The notes under the pieces were generated by a model. The model was not told where the DNA came from, ran no database searches, and saw only the letters and a program-made list of their open reading frames with translations. A DNA stretch of 64,000 nucleotides from Marixanthomonas ophiurae (lineage in GTDB: Bacteria; Bacteroidota; Bacteroidia; Flavobacteriales; Flavobacteriaceae), in contig NZ_QVID01000001.1 in the NCBI RefSeq assembly GCF_003413745.1, forward strand, positions 620,001 to 684,000, given 5' to 3'. Position 1 is the first letter of the stretch, and the number at the start of each line of letters is the position of its first letter. A program made the translations under genes and the position numbers. Below, piece by piece: positions 36,007-45,467 of this stretch.

Positions 36007-37799
36007 TTGGTTTGTTGAAAATGCGTGACTATTTTTTTTGCTCTGCTCGTTCCCACTACATCTGCTAATTCATCAAAACTTGCATTTTTTATACGCTTTG
36101 TGCTTTTAAACTGTTTCAATAACTGAATTACTGTTTTCTCTCCTATTCCCGGTATAGTCTCTAGTACTGTATCTAAAGCTTGTTTACTTCTTTTGTCACG
36201 GTGAAAGGTGATTCCAAACCGGTGTGCTTCATTTCGTAATTGCTGAATTATTTTTAACGTTTCACTTTTCTTGTCTAAATACAACGGAATTGGATCATCG
36301 GGATAAAACAGTTCTTCTAGTCGTTTTGCGATACCAATAATTGCAATCTTTCCGCGTAATTCTAATTTATCTAAACTTTTTAAAGAGGAAGACAACTGTC
36401 CTTTCCCCCCATCTATGATGATAAGTTGCGGTAAAGGTTGCTCTTCTTCTTTTAATCTTTTGTACCGACGATAGACTACTTCTTCCATAGAAGCGAAATC
36501 GTCCGGACCTTCCACTGTTTTTATATTAAATTTACGATAATCCTTTTTACTAGGTTTTCCATTTTTAAAAACCACACAAGCAGCTACCGGATTTGTCCCT
36601 TGAATGTTACTATTATCAAAACATTCAATATGCCTTGGCTCTTCACTCAACCGAAGGTCTTTTTTCATCTGCGCCATAATTCGGTTTTCATGACGGTCGG
36701 GATCGACAATCCTCGCTTGCTTAAATCGCTCCATCCGGTAATATTTCGCGTTGCGAAGGGACAGGTCCAGGATTTTCTTTTTATCACCTGCTTTCGGTAT
36801 GTGTACTTTCAAACCTTCTTCAGTTTCAATTTTAAAGGGTACATACAATTCTTTAGACTGCGAATTAAAACGCTGTCGCAATTCGATTACAGCTAACGTG
36901 AGTAACTCTTTATCGCTTTCGTCCAGTTTCTTTTTTATCTCTAAGGTGTGGGAACGAATAATACTTCCAAAGGAAATTTGAAGGAAATTTACATACCCGT
37001 AGCTTTCATCTGAAGTAATGGAAAAAACATCGACATTATTAATTTTTGGATTCACTACCGTGCTTTTTGCTTGGTAATTTTCCAACACATCAATCTTTTC
37101 TTTTATGCGTTGTGCATCTTCAAACTTAAGATCGGCTGCATATTTTTTCATTTGGGTTTTAAACTGATTAAGCGAATCTTTAAAATTTCCTTTAATGATG
37201 TTTCGTATCGCTTCTATATTATCGTTATAATCGGCTTCGGTTTGTTTGCCTTCGCAAGGCCCTAAACAATTGCCTAAATGATATTCTAAACAAACTTTAT
37301 ATTTATCGTTTCGTATTTTTTCTTCGGCTAAATCGTAATTACAGGTTCGTAATTGATACAACCCTCGAATTAAATCTAGTAAGGTGTGTACCGTTTTCAT
37401 ACTGGTATAAGGGCCAAAGTATTCCGAGCCGTCCTTGATCAACCGTCGGGTGGGAAAAACTCTGGGGAAACGCTCCTTTTTAATGCAAATCCACGGATAC
37501 GATTTGTCATCTTTAAGCAAGACATTATAGCGAGGCTGGTATTTTTTAATTAAGTTGTTTTCTAGCAATAGTGCATCGGTTTCGGTAGCTACAACAATAT
37601 GCTTTATGGTTTTTATTTTTTTTACCAATAACCGTGTACGGGCATTATCGTGCTGTTTGGTAAAATAAGAGGAGACTCTTTTCTTTAAATTTTTTGCCTT
37701 TCCAACATATAACAACTTTTCGTTTTTATCATAATATTGGTACACCCCAGGAGAGTTAGGGAGTGTAGAAATTTGTAGCTGTACCGAAGCTTCTGCCAT
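36003..37799 (-). CDS. uvrC: excinuclease ABC subunit C
   Basis: A 598-residue UvrC with its four parts: GIY-YIG nuclease (about 14-90, PGVYQYYD, LLYVGKAKNL), UVR/UvrB-binding region (about 205-240), the RNase H-like 5' nuclease (about 385-510, ECFDNSNIQGTNPVAACVVF, LIIIDGGKGQL) and a C-terminal helix-hairpin-helix (IPGIGEKTVIQLL). It makes both incisions in nucleotide-excision repair. Followed with a 4-base overlap by the patatin-barrel gene. A -7 element ends only about 4 bases before the ATG, so the transcript may be nearly leaderless. Confidence 0.96.
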   Translation of the reverse strand: MAEASVQLQISTLPNSPGVYQYYDKNEKLLYVGKAKNLKKRVSSYFTKQHDNARTRLLVKKIKTIKHIVVATETDALLLENNLIKKYQPRYNVLLKDDKSYPWICIKKERFPRVFPTRRLIKDGSEYFGPYTSMKTVHTLLDLIRGLYQLRTCNYDLAEEKIRNDKYKVCLEYHLGNCLGPCEGKQTEADYNDNIEAIRNIIKGNFKDSLNQFKTQMKKYAADLKFEDAQRIKEKIDVLENYQAKSTVVNPKINNVDVFSITSDESYGYVNFLQISFGSIIRSHTLEIKKKLDESDKELLTLAVIELRQRFNSQSKELYVPFKIETEEGLKVHIPKAGDKKKILDLSLRNAKYYRMERFKQARIVDPDRHENRIMAQMKKDLRLSEEPRHIECFDNSNIQGTNPVAACVVFKNGKPSKKDYRKFNIKTVEGPDDFASMEEVVYRRYKRLKEEEQPLPQLIIIDGGKGQLSSSLKSLDKLELRGKIAIIGIAKRLEELFYPDDPIPLYLDKKSETLKIIQQLRNEAHRFGITFHRDKRSKQALDTVLETIPGIGEKTVIQLLKQFKSTKRIKNASFDELADVVGTSRAKKIVTHFQQTK

Positions 37800-37803
37800 A
37801 GTT

Positions 37804-37811
37804 CAAAGATA
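37804..37811 (-). promoter_or_regulatory. predicted -7 element just before uvrC
   Basis: TATCTTTG on the minus strand matches TAnnTTTG exactly and ends 4 bases before the uvrC ATG. If used, the uvrC mRNA would have almost no leader. Confidence 0.4.
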
Positions 37812-37936
37812 GTGGCTATTTTGTAATTTACTTTTCCTATAACTTACGAAATTTTGTTAAGAAAGGGTTAAACAAAACTATTTATAAAACCAATCTTGCC
37901 TTTCTTTACGTACTTTATAGTAACTAACACAACTCA

Positions 37937-38356
37937 ATGTTTAACACAGCCTTTCTTTCAATTTTAAAAAAGCGATTTATACTATCGCTGGCTGTCTTGT
38001 ATCTTATAGTTCCGTTACATCAATCGTTATCGGAAGGCTTTCACAAACTTTCACATGCTTTAACGCACACTAGTGCAAACCATCACCATGATTTAGAACA
38101 CGAATTGGACAAGGAACACACGCACGAACATAAAGCGATTGCCTTTTTCAATAACTTGTTTTCTGCAGACGATACAAATTCTGATAAAGATGCCCTCTTA
38201 TTTGAAATAAAGTACGACAAACACATTACACAGGAATACTTTCAATTAAAACCCGTAATCTCACCCCAAACAAAACATACATTTACGTATCACTACGGAA
38301 AATACTGCACGTCTCTTTCTGTGCAAACACCTCCTCCCAGAGTAATGGTTTCATAA
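37937..38356 (+). CDS. histidine-rich protein upstream of a TonB receptor
   Basis: A 139-residue protein I cannot place in a named family. Residues about 12-32 are a hydrophobic segment (signal anchor or signal peptide). Residues 35-68 contain a dense histidine run including FHKLSHALTHT, HHHD, LEHELDKEHTHEHK, suited to binding Zn, Cu, Ni or Co. The C-terminal part is hydrophilic and ends PPPRVMVS. The TonB receptor gene follows 90 bases downstream with no terminator between, so co-transcription is likely. The arrangement suggests metal uptake across the outer membrane; the metal is not determined. Confidence 0.65.
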   Translation: MFNTAFLSILKKRFILSLAVLYLIVPLHQSLSEGFHKLSHALTHTSANHHHDLEHELDKEHTHEHKAIAFFNNLFSADDTNSDKDALLFEIKYDKHITQEYFQLKPVISPQTKHTFTYHYGKYCTSLSVQTPPPRVMVS

Positions 38357-38368
38357 TCCGTTTTTCAA

Positions 38369-38418
38369 GTTTCAGAAATACTTTTTCCTTCCCATCTTAT
38401 ATTGGGCAGGTCTGAAAC
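38369..38418 (+). repeat. inverted repeat between the His-rich gene and the TonB receptor gene
   Basis: GTTTCAGA (38369-38376) and TCTGAAAC (38411-38418) are exact 8-base inverted repeats enclosing a smaller CCCA/TGGG repeat. Ends 28 bases before the receptor ATG. It may be an RNA hairpin influencing receptor expression or an operator; no T run follows, so it is not a terminator. Confidence 0.35.
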
Positions 38419-38446
38419 AATCTATTTATTCAAAATTTTAAAATTT

Positions 38447-40669
38447 ATGAAACCTATATTATTATGGGCACTATTACTATGCTCTGTTGTTGCGCAATCG
38501 CAAAGCATTACTGGTAAAATAGTTACCCAAAACAATACACCACTTGAAAACGTTTATGTTTTCAACAAAAACTCAAACACACATACCCATACAGACATTT
38601 CCGGAAATTTTACCATAGCTGGTAATACAGAAGGCGATCAACTTATTATTTCTCATTTAGGTTACAAAGGCATAACAATTCCTGTTACTGCTGAAAGTTT
38701 CACCGAAAATCTTAGCATTGTATTAAAGGAAGCTTCAGTAAGTTTGGGACAAATTGTTATCACACCTCAAGTAAATGCCTTAAACCAATTGACCGATGTT
38801 GATTTAAAAACCAATCCTGTAAAATCGTCACAAGAAATTCTACGGAAAGTTCCCGGACTTATGATTGGCCAACACGCCGGTGGTGGAAAAGCTGAACAGA
38901 TTTTCCTTCGTGGTTTCGATATTGATCACGGTACAGACATCAGCCTTTCGGTAGATGGTATGCCGGTTAATATGGTATCGCACGCGCACGGACAAGGTTA
39001 TAGCGACCTCCACTTTTTAATTCCAGAAACCATTGAAAATATCGAATTTGGTAAAGGCCCTTATTATGCATCACAAGGTGATTTTGCTACTGCCGGTTAT
39101 GTAGATTTTAAAACTAAAAACAAATTGGACAACAGTTCCATTTCGGTTGAATACGGTGATTTTAATTCATTTAGAACCGTTGGAATGTTCAAGGTATTGG
39201 AAACCGAAAAAAGCAACGCCTACATTGCGACTTCCTTAAATACCTTTGACGGACCGTACGATTCCCCTCAAAACTTTAACCGTTATAATATAATGGGGAA
39301 ATTTAATTTTCAACTCCCGGGTAATCAGCATGTGAGCGTAAGTGCATCACACCTGCAGAGTAAATGGGATGCTTCAGGACAAATTCCCCAACGCGCTGTA
39401 GACGCAGGTTTAATAGATCGTTTTGGTGCTATTGATGATACCGAAGGCGGTAATACCAGCCGTACCAACTTAATTTTAAACCATACCAAAATAATTTCAC
39501 CAACACAGAAGCTTAAAAGCACTGCTTATGTGACTCATTATGATTTTGAATTGTATTCTAACTTTACTTTTTTTTTAGAAGATCCTGTAAATGGTGATCA
39601 AATAAAACAAAAAGAAGACCGTAACCTATTCGGCTTTAAAACCGCCTACACGGAAAAAATGGAAGCAGATGCTTTCGATTTTGAATATACTGCCGGTGGT
39701 GGCGTTCGGTATGACGATGTAAATGATGTCCAGCTTTCCAGAACCAAAAACCGAGATGAATTATTGGAGCGCTTAGCCTTCGGAAATGTAGACCAAATGA
39801 ATGCCTTCGGATTTGTAAACACAGAATTTGATTTTGGCGACTTTAAAATAAATCCTGCCTTACGTTTGGATTACTTTAAGTTCGATTATGAAAATTTCTT
39901 AACGGAAACATACGATAACAAAAGTGAAAGCAAAGTCTTCGCCAGTCCGAAGTTAAACTTTGTTTATAGCCCCAACCGTCAATTACAATTGTTTGCAAAA
40001 ACAGGAATTGGTTTCCATTCCAATGACAGCCGTGTAGTGGTTGCTAATAGCGGGGAAGATATTCTACCCGCTGCATACGGAGCCGATGTAGGAGCCATTT
40101 ATAAAGTAACTGACAACTTAATCCTGAATACTGCTCTTTGGACGTTGTTCTTAGATCAAGAATTTGTGTACGTAGGCGATGCTGCCATTGTAGAACCTAG
40201 CGGAAAAACCCGTAGAATGGGAGTCGATTTTGGTGCTCGTTATGAAGCTACCGACTGGATGTACTTTTTTGGTGATGTAAATTATACGTATGCCCGAAGC
40301 ACTGAAGCTCCAGATGGTGAGGATTACATACCGTTAGCTCCAGACTTAACCTCAACCGGAGGTGTTGCTTTTGATAATATTGGCGATTTTTCTGGCGGAT
40401 TGAATTACCGTTACATCAAGGATCGTGCGGCTAATGAAGACAACAGTATTGTGGCAGAGGGCTATTTTGTAACCGATTTCAACATTAATTACACCTATAA
40501 AAACCTAGTTTTTGGGGTGATTATTGAAAACCTATTCGATACCGAATGGAACGAAACGCAATTCGCCACCGAAAGTCGTTTATTTAATGAAGCTAACCCA
40601 GTTGAAGAAATCCATTTTACACCGGGAACGCCTCTTTTTATTCGAGGGAAAGTGACAGTTAATTTTTAA
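38447..40669 (+). CDS. TonB-dependent receptor, probably for a metal or metal complex
   Basis: A 740-residue receptor: signal peptide 1-18 (ends VVAQS), CarboxypepD_reg-like domain (about 20-105), plug (about 115-235, IFLRGFDIDHGTDISLSVDGMPVNM, then VSHAHGQGYSDLHFLIPETIENIEF) and a barrel ending RGKVTVNF. The His-containing plug segment and the His-rich gene upstream point to a metal, in the manner of ZnuD-type receptors, but this is inference. The ATG at 38447 gives a standard signal peptide; a TTG 45 bases upstream does not. A bidirectional terminator follows. Confidence 0.85.
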   Translation: MKPILLWALLLCSVVAQSQSITGKIVTQNNTPLENVYVFNKNSNTHTHTDISGNFTIAGNTEGDQLIISHLGYKGITIPVTAESFTENLSIVLKEASVSLGQIVITPQVNALNQLTDVDLKTNPVKSSQEILRKVPGLMIGQHAGGGKAEQIFLRGFDIDHGTDISLSVDGMPVNMVSHAHGQGYSDLHFLIPETIENIEFGKGPYYASQGDFATAGYVDFKTKNKLDNSSISVEYGDFNSFRTVGMFKVLETEKSNAYIATSLNTFDGPYDSPQNFNRYNIMGKFNFQLPGNQHVSVSASHLQSKWDASGQIPQRAVDAGLIDRFGAIDDTEGGNTSRTNLILNHTKIISPTQKLKSTAYVTHYDFELYSNFTFFLEDPVNGDQIKQKEDRNLFGFKTAYTEKMEADAFDFEYTAGGGVRYDDVNDVQLSRTKNRDELLERLAFGNVDQMNAFGFVNTEFDFGDFKINPALRLDYFKFDYENFLTETYDNKSESKVFASPKLNFVYSPNRQLQLFAKTGIGFHSNDSRVVVANSGEDILPAAYGADVGAIYKVTDNLILNTALWTLFLDQEFVYVGDAAIVEPSGKTRRMGVDFGARYEATDWMYFFGDVNYTYARSTEAPDGEDYIPLAPDLTSTGGVAFDNIGDFSGGLNYRYIKDRAANEDNSIVAEGYFVTDFNINYTYKNLVFGVIIENLFDTEWNETQFATESRLFNEANPVEEIHFTPGTPLFIRGKVTVNF

Positions 40670-40692
40670 AATTTTCAGAATTATTTATTATG

Positions 40693-40725
40693 AAAAGCAC
40701 AGTGCTATAAGTACTGTGCTTTTTT
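40693..40725. terminator. bidirectional terminator between TonB receptor and recO
   Basis: 11-bp exact stem (40693-40703 with 40713-40723) with A-rich left and T-rich right flanks; serves both converging genes and overlaps the recO stop. Confidence 0.85.
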
Positions 40726-41443
40726 AATTAAAAAGCTGTTGCAACACTGCCAATGATCTTGGTGTTTTAAACCCTTGCGAATGATATTGATAATAGGTAA
40801 GCATTAAATTTAATGTTGCCGTACGTGTATTCTTTGTGAGTTTTATTTCAATTAAATCGTTAAAATCTTTATTGAAAAACTGTTTTAAAGCTTCCACTTC
40901 ATTGCCTTCTGCTGAAAAATGATCGTCAAATTGTTTTTCAAATGTACCTTCTTGTATATTGAAATATGAATATTCCATATGTGAAGTGTCTGGATAAAAA
41001 CCTAAGTATTGTGATAATTTCAGCAGAAAAAGAATGTGAAAATCGGCATAGTTTTCATGTAAGTCCAACCACTGAAAGGAATAGGCTAAAAACTGAAATA
41101 GTTGGTTGTTGGTTTCTTCTTCTTTAATGGTGCTTTTTAGTATTTCAGAAAGGAACATAACGAGCGACGATTTAAAAACATCGTTATGCAAGGTTTGATA
41201 ATGCAGGATAATTTTTGCCTCTTTTATATACTCTAAAGTTCCCTTGTTTTTATGGTTGGCAACCAGTTCAAGCTGTGTTAAAGGCTGAAAAAAAGAAGTA
41301 CGTAATTTTCCTTTTTTGGACTTTAAAATATTGCGAAGCATATAGCTTTTCATGCCATCAGCTTCGGTAAAACAGCTCACAATTAAATCGGCTTCAGAAT
41401 AGCGTAATGAAGAAACAACAATCGCTTTGGTGGAAACAAGCAT
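40724..41443 (-). CDS. recO: DNA repair protein RecO
   Basis: A 239-residue RecO: an N-terminal OB fold (TKAIVVSSLRYSEADLIVSCFTE, GKLRTSFFQPLTQLEL) and a C-terminal helical domain (FHILFLLKLSQYLGFYPDTS). The zinc-finger cysteines found in many RecO proteins are absent, as in other Bacteroidota. It loads RecA onto SSB-covered DNA with RecR. Its start overlaps the stop of the porZ-like gene by one base, so translation is coupled to a secretion-related gene. Confidence 0.93.
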   Translation of the reverse strand: MLVSTKAIVVSSLRYSEADLIVSCFTEADGMKSYMLRNILKSKKGKLRTSFFQPLTQLELVANHKNKGTLEYIKEAKIILHYQTLHNDVFKSSLVMFLSEILKSTIKEEETNNQLFQFLAYSFQWLDLHENYADFHILFLLKLSQYLGFYPDTSHMEYSYFNIQEGTFEKQFDDHFSAEGNEVEALKQFFNKDFNDLIEIKLTKNTRTATLNLMLTYYQYHSQGFKTPRSLAVLQQLFN

Positions 41444-43740
41444 TACCTGACAACCATGATTTTAGCGACTTTGGTTTCCAAGGCATCCTCTGTGCTTATT
41501 AACACCAAATACACTCCAGAGGCAACTTTATACTTACCAAAAGCTGTGGTATCCCACAAAATACTACCACCCTCGCTTGTTTCTTCAAAAACAAGATTTC
41601 CTTCTATATCGGTTATTTTTACATTGGCATTAGCGGTGAGCCCATCGATGGTTACATTTCCTTTAAACTCGGGGCGTACTGGATTGGGATATGCATAGAC
41701 CTCATCTAAATTTTCACGTGGCGCTGTTGCTGTTCCATTATAAGAAACCAAACCTTTATTGGTTGCAATGTAAACCACTCCGCTAAAGTCATCGATAGCA
41801 ATATCTTGTATGTTATTAGATGGCAATGGCGAGTTATCCTTTGTAAAGCGTAAAAGAGTTTCTTGTCCGTTAGGAGAAACATAAAAAACGCCGGAATTAC
41901 CAGTGGCTATCCATTTATTATTTGAGCCGTCAACGACAATTTGTGTTATGGATTGTTCAAAAAGTAGTTCTTGCGGCACACCGTCTTCAACAATAATTAT
42001 TTCTTGGGCTTCAACATTTGTATCTTCTTCAAAAAACCCTCCTGTATTGAAAAGTACGCGCAAACCTTCAAAAGTACCTATCCACAATCTGTTTTGTTTG
42101 TCCAATGCCAAGGCACGAATATACACACTGGGTAAATTTCCATTTCCTTCACCTTCGGTTATTCTGTTAAATTTATTTTGGTTCTGGTCATAACCAGCCA
42201 AGCCGCTTTGAGCGGTCCCAAAGAACACATAACCTTGGGAGGTTGTTACTACCTCAGTTAAGGCCAATTCACTCTCTGTATTAACAATATCGCTTACATC
42301 AACACGTTGAAATTGACCTTCAGGCGTACGTTTTATTAGCCCTTCGGCTATTCTTGACTGTGTAAACCACAAATTGCCTTGGTTGTCGTAATCCATTCCA
42401 AAAAGGCGAATTCCTTCAACACCTCCGCCTGAGGTAGTGGTTATCTCGAGCGGACTATTCGTCTCATTAAATAAAGTGGTTGGCTGCTGTTCTATAATTT
42501 GTAACAAACCCTTTTGATACGATGTCATGAAAACCTCTTCAAAATTATTTGGATTTATTTTTACCCTTACCAAATCGTTTACATCAGTATTAAATTTTTC
42601 AGCAAGTTCTTCATAAGATATATTGGTCCAGGTTCCTTCCCTTAAATTACTAATTCCTTTAAATGTTAATGGAAAAGGGTTAAAAGTAACGGTAACATCA
42701 CCATAATTCATCCACAATTGTCCAGGAGATGCATCAATGCTAAACCCTTGATTAAAAAGTGGACCATCGGGTAAAATTTGTTCAGCTTGGTTGCTATCAA
42801 AGGGGACGGCTAAGATACCATCTTCGCTTGTACCCATGTAAAATACATTATTGAAAGCATAACCAGAAAGTAACTGATAATCAAACTCTGGAACCGAAGT
42901 TACAGATGCCTGCTGCTGAAAACCTTCTGTATAAGCATTTATAGATGTTGTGGTTGTAATCGTCAACACATCATTAAACGTTTGAAAATCTACAATATCA
43001 TTAAAATTCCCTACGGAATTTATACCTCCATTGGGATTAAAGTTGAAAACAGTATTTCCAGTATTTGCAACATAGAGTTCTGCACCTAGTTTTTGAATCC
43101 CTTTAAAATTTCCGTTTTGTATGGTGGTCCATTGTTGAAAATCGATTAAATTTTCATTTTCCAATAGCGCTCTTTTAATTCCGTTGGAAGCAGTTGCTGC
43201 AAAAATATAGGGTTCTGCTACTGTTGTTTGTGCAATGTTTATTTGTGTTCCTCCGGCACCAATAAAATAGGTGTCCCCAAACTCTAAAGTTGCTAAATTA
43301 TAGACAGATATACCGTATTCTGTTGAAATATAAAGCAGATCGTTGTATTCATCAAAATAATTAATATTTTTTTGATTCGGTGGAATCACCTGTTTGTCTA
43401 ATATATCAACAACCGTCAATACGTTTTCTTCGCCGTCTTGAACAATCTCTATCAGTCCAGTTTCATAACCTATTACCAATAAATTATGATTTTCACTATA
43501 ATGAATGGTTGAAATAAGCTCTCCGGAAAGACCGTTAATAGTTGAAATTGTTTGTATTTCGTTGGTGCTTAAATCGTACGTAAATACAGCATTTTCTGAA
43601 GCTGCATATATTTTATCATTTCCTTGAGATATGTCCTTGATTGAAGTGTATGAAAAATACCCGGACCAAGAATTTTCAAAATTTTGAGCACTACCAGAAA
43701 AAACAATGAAAAACAGAATAGTTGTTACAACATACTTCAT
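41443..43740 (-). CDS. porZ: PorZ-like T9SS component with propeller and type A sorting domain
   Basis: A 765-residue protein: signal peptide 1-18 (ends SGSAQ), two beta-propellers (NFENSWSGYFSYTSIKDISQGNDKIYAASENAVFTYD opens the first, about 20-330; RLWIGTFEGLRVLFN and NNIQDIAIDDFSGVVYIATNKGLVSYNG belong to the second, about 340-680), and a C-terminal sorting domain (about 690-765, YPNPVRPEFKGNVTI, ending AKIMVVR). This is the architecture of PorZ, which in Porphyromonas forms the surface attachment complex with PorU, PorV and PorQ and uses T9SS itself. Two-component-regulator-propeller proteins are the alternative. The N-terminal segment is what favours PorZ. Confidence 0.85.
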   Translation of the reverse strand: MKYVVTTILFFIVFSGSAQNFENSWSGYFSYTSIKDISQGNDKIYAASENAVFTYDLSTNEIQTISTINGLSGELISTIHYSENHNLLVIGYETGLIEIVQDGEENVLTVVDILDKQVIPPNQKNINYFDEYNDLLYISTEYGISVYNLATLEFGDTYFIGAGGTQINIAQTTVAEPYIFAATASNGIKRALLENENLIDFQQWTTIQNGNFKGIQKLGAELYVANTGNTVFNFNPNGGINSVGNFNDIVDFQTFNDVLTITTTTSINAYTEGFQQQASVTSVPEFDYQLLSGYAFNNVFYMGTSEDGILAVPFDSNQAEQILPDGPLFNQGFSIDASPGQLWMNYGDVTVTFNPFPLTFKGISNLREGTWTNISYEELAEKFNTDVNDLVRVKINPNNFEEVFMTSYQKGLLQIIEQQPTTLFNETNSPLEITTTSGGGVEGIRLFGMDYDNQGNLWFTQSRIAEGLIKRTPEGQFQRVDVSDIVNTESELALTEVVTTSQGYVFFGTAQSGLAGYDQNQNKFNRITEGEGNGNLPSVYIRALALDKQNRLWIGTFEGLRVLFNTGGFFEEDTNVEAQEIIIVEDGVPQELLFEQSITQIVVDGSNNKWIATGNSGVFYVSPNGQETLLRFTKDNSPLPSNNIQDIAIDDFSGVVYIATNKGLVSYNGTATAPRENLDEVYAYPNPVRPEFKGNVTIDGLTANANVKITDIEGNLVFEETSEGGSILWDTTAFGKYKVASGVYLVLISTEDALETKVAKIMVVR

Positions 43741-43803
43741 AGAGAATACTTTTTCAGAAATATAACACGCTAAAATACTATTTATTGCAGGATTTTAATG
43801 AAA

Positions 43804-43840
43804 AAAGGTTGATGATTTGAAATACAAATCATCAACCTTT
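43804..43840 (-). terminator. terminator of gdhA
   Basis: 15-bp exact stem (43804-43818 with 43826-43840), 7-base loop; a T run follows on the minus strand. Located 32 bases after the gdhA stop. Confidence 0.88.
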
Positions 43841-43871
43841 ATACTATTTCGATTATATTGATATTCAGAAA

Positions 43872-45215
43872 TTACACCACTCCTTGAGCCATCATAGCTT
43901 CTGCTACTTTTACAAATCCTGCAATATTGGCTCCTTTTACGTAATCTACATACCCATCGCCATCTTTACCATATTTAACGCAAGCTGCATGAATATCGTT
44001 CATGATTGTATGAAGTTTTTCGTCTACTTCTTGAGCAGTCCAATTTAAACGTAATGAATTTTGAGACATCTCTAGACCTGAAGTTGCAACACCTCCAGCA
44101 TTTGATGCTTTACCAGGAGAAAATAATATTTTAGCTTTCTGGAAAACTTCTATTGCTTCTGGAGTAGAAGGCATATTAGCTCCTTCGCCCACGCACATAC
44201 AACCGTTATCTATTAGTGTTTTAGCTTCATCAGCATCTAATTCGTTTTGAGTTGCACACGGTAAAGCAATATCGCATTTTATGCTCCAAGGACGTTTACC
44301 TTCATGGTATTCAGCCCCAGCATATTTATCAACGTATTCTTTAATACGTCCTCTTTGTTCATTTTTAAGCTCCATTACAAAAGCTAGTTTTTCTTCATCT
44401 ATTCCTTCAGAATCATATATAAAACCTGATGAATCTGAAAAAGTAACTACTTTACCACCAAATTCCATCGCTTTTTGAGCCGCAAATTGCGCTACATTAC
44501 CAGATCCTGAAATTACAACCGTTTTTCCTTTAAACGATTCGCCTTTAGTTTCTAACATGTTTTTTGCAAAGTACACGTTTCCATAACCAGTTGCTTCTGG
44601 ACGGATTAATGATCCTCCGTACGAGCGTCCTTTTCCTGTTAAAACCCCGGTAAACTCATTTCGTAATCTTTTATATTGACCAAACATATAGCCAATTTCA
44701 CGTCCTCCAACGCCAATATCTCCTGCAGGAACATCGGTATTTGGACCAATGTGTTTAGCCAATTCTGTCATAAAACTTTGACAAAAACGCATTACTTCAT
44801 TATCACTTTTCCCTTTCGGGTTAAAGTTAGAACCTCCTTTTCCACCTCCCATTGGCAACGTGGTAAGACTGTTTTTAAAAACTTGCTCAAATCCTAAAAA
44901 CTTTAAGATGCTCAGGTTTACTGAAGGGTGAAAACGCAATCCTCCTTTGTATGGTCCAATCGCAGAGTTATACTCAACGCGATATCCTTTGTTAACTTGA
45001 ATGTCGCCATTGTCATCTATCCAAGGGACTCTGAATAATATAGTGCGCTCTGGCTCTACCATGCGCTCTAGCAACATTTTGTTTTGGTATTTTTCGTTTT
45101 TTTCTATAAACGGAATAACTGTTTCTGCAACTTCAGTCACAGCCTGCATAAATTCAGGTTCATTGGGATTGGATTGTTCAACTTTTGAAATGAAATCTTG
45201 AATACTTTGTTTCAT
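43872..45215 (-). CDS. gdhA: NADP-specific glutamate dehydrogenase
   Basis: A 447-residue hexameric glutamate dehydrogenase. The substrate domain has RVPWIDDNGDIQVNKGYRVEYNSAIGPYKGGLRFHPSVN and PMGGGKGGSNFNPKGKSDNE, with catalytic Lys and Asp (VPAGDIGVGGREIGYMFGQYKR); the dinucleotide domain has VVISGSGNVAQFAAQKAMEFG. Length and motif order match the about 447-residue NADP type (like E. coli GdhA). It makes glutamate from 2-oxoglutarate and ammonia. A -7 element lies about 127 bases upstream, giving a long leader. Confidence 0.96.
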   Translation of the reverse strand: MKQSIQDFISKVEQSNPNEPEFMQAVTEVAETVIPFIEKNEKYQNKMLLERMVEPERTILFRVPWIDDNGDIQVNKGYRVEYNSAIGPYKGGLRFHPSVNLSILKFLGFEQVFKNSLTTLPMGGGKGGSNFNPKGKSDNEVMRFCQSFMTELAKHIGPNTDVPAGDIGVGGREIGYMFGQYKRLRNEFTGVLTGKGRSYGGSLIRPEATGYGNVYFAKNMLETKGESFKGKTVVISGSGNVAQFAAQKAMEFGGKVVTFSDSSGFIYDSEGIDEEKLAFVMELKNEQRGRIKEYVDKYAGAEYHEGKRPWSIKCDIALPCATQNELDADEAKTLIDNGCMCVGEGANMPSTPEAIEVFQKAKILFSPGKASNAGGVATSGLEMSQNSLRLNWTAQEVDEKLHTIMNDIHAACVKYGKDGDGYVDYVKGANIAGFVKVAEAMMAQGVV

Positions 45216-45341
45216 CTTAGAAAAGGGTTTTTATTGTTTGTAGGAAAGTATTTCGAAAATAAGAAGATGATTTTTAAACTTTTACAAATAGTTTCTACCG
45301 CTTCAAAATACTTTAAAAAATTTGTTTACGTTATTAGATTG

Positions 45342-45349
45342 CAAATATA
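45342..45349 (-). promoter_or_regulatory. predicted -7 element of gdhA
   Basis: TATATTTG on the minus strand; the resulting mRNA leader is about 120 bases and A/T-rich with no strong fold that I can see. Confidence 0.45.
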
Positions 45350-45431
45350 AACGTTATATAAAAAAAGGACGTTAATTTTTTACAAATAAGCTAAATATCT
45401 TTATTATATTTCACTGTTAGATATGTTTTTA

Positions 45432-45439
45432 TATATTTG
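45432..45439 (+). promoter_or_regulatory. predicted -7 element of the outer-membrane protein gene at 45468
   Basis: TATATTTG matches TAnnTTTG, 28 bases before the ATG. Confidence 0.5.
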
Positions 45440-45467
45440 TTACGATTCAAACTAAACCCAATCGACA

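Noticed and set aside
38357-38446. Cobalamin riboswitch before the TonB receptor gene
   Set aside because: The leader is only 90 bases and lacks the conserved B12-box and the larger fold.
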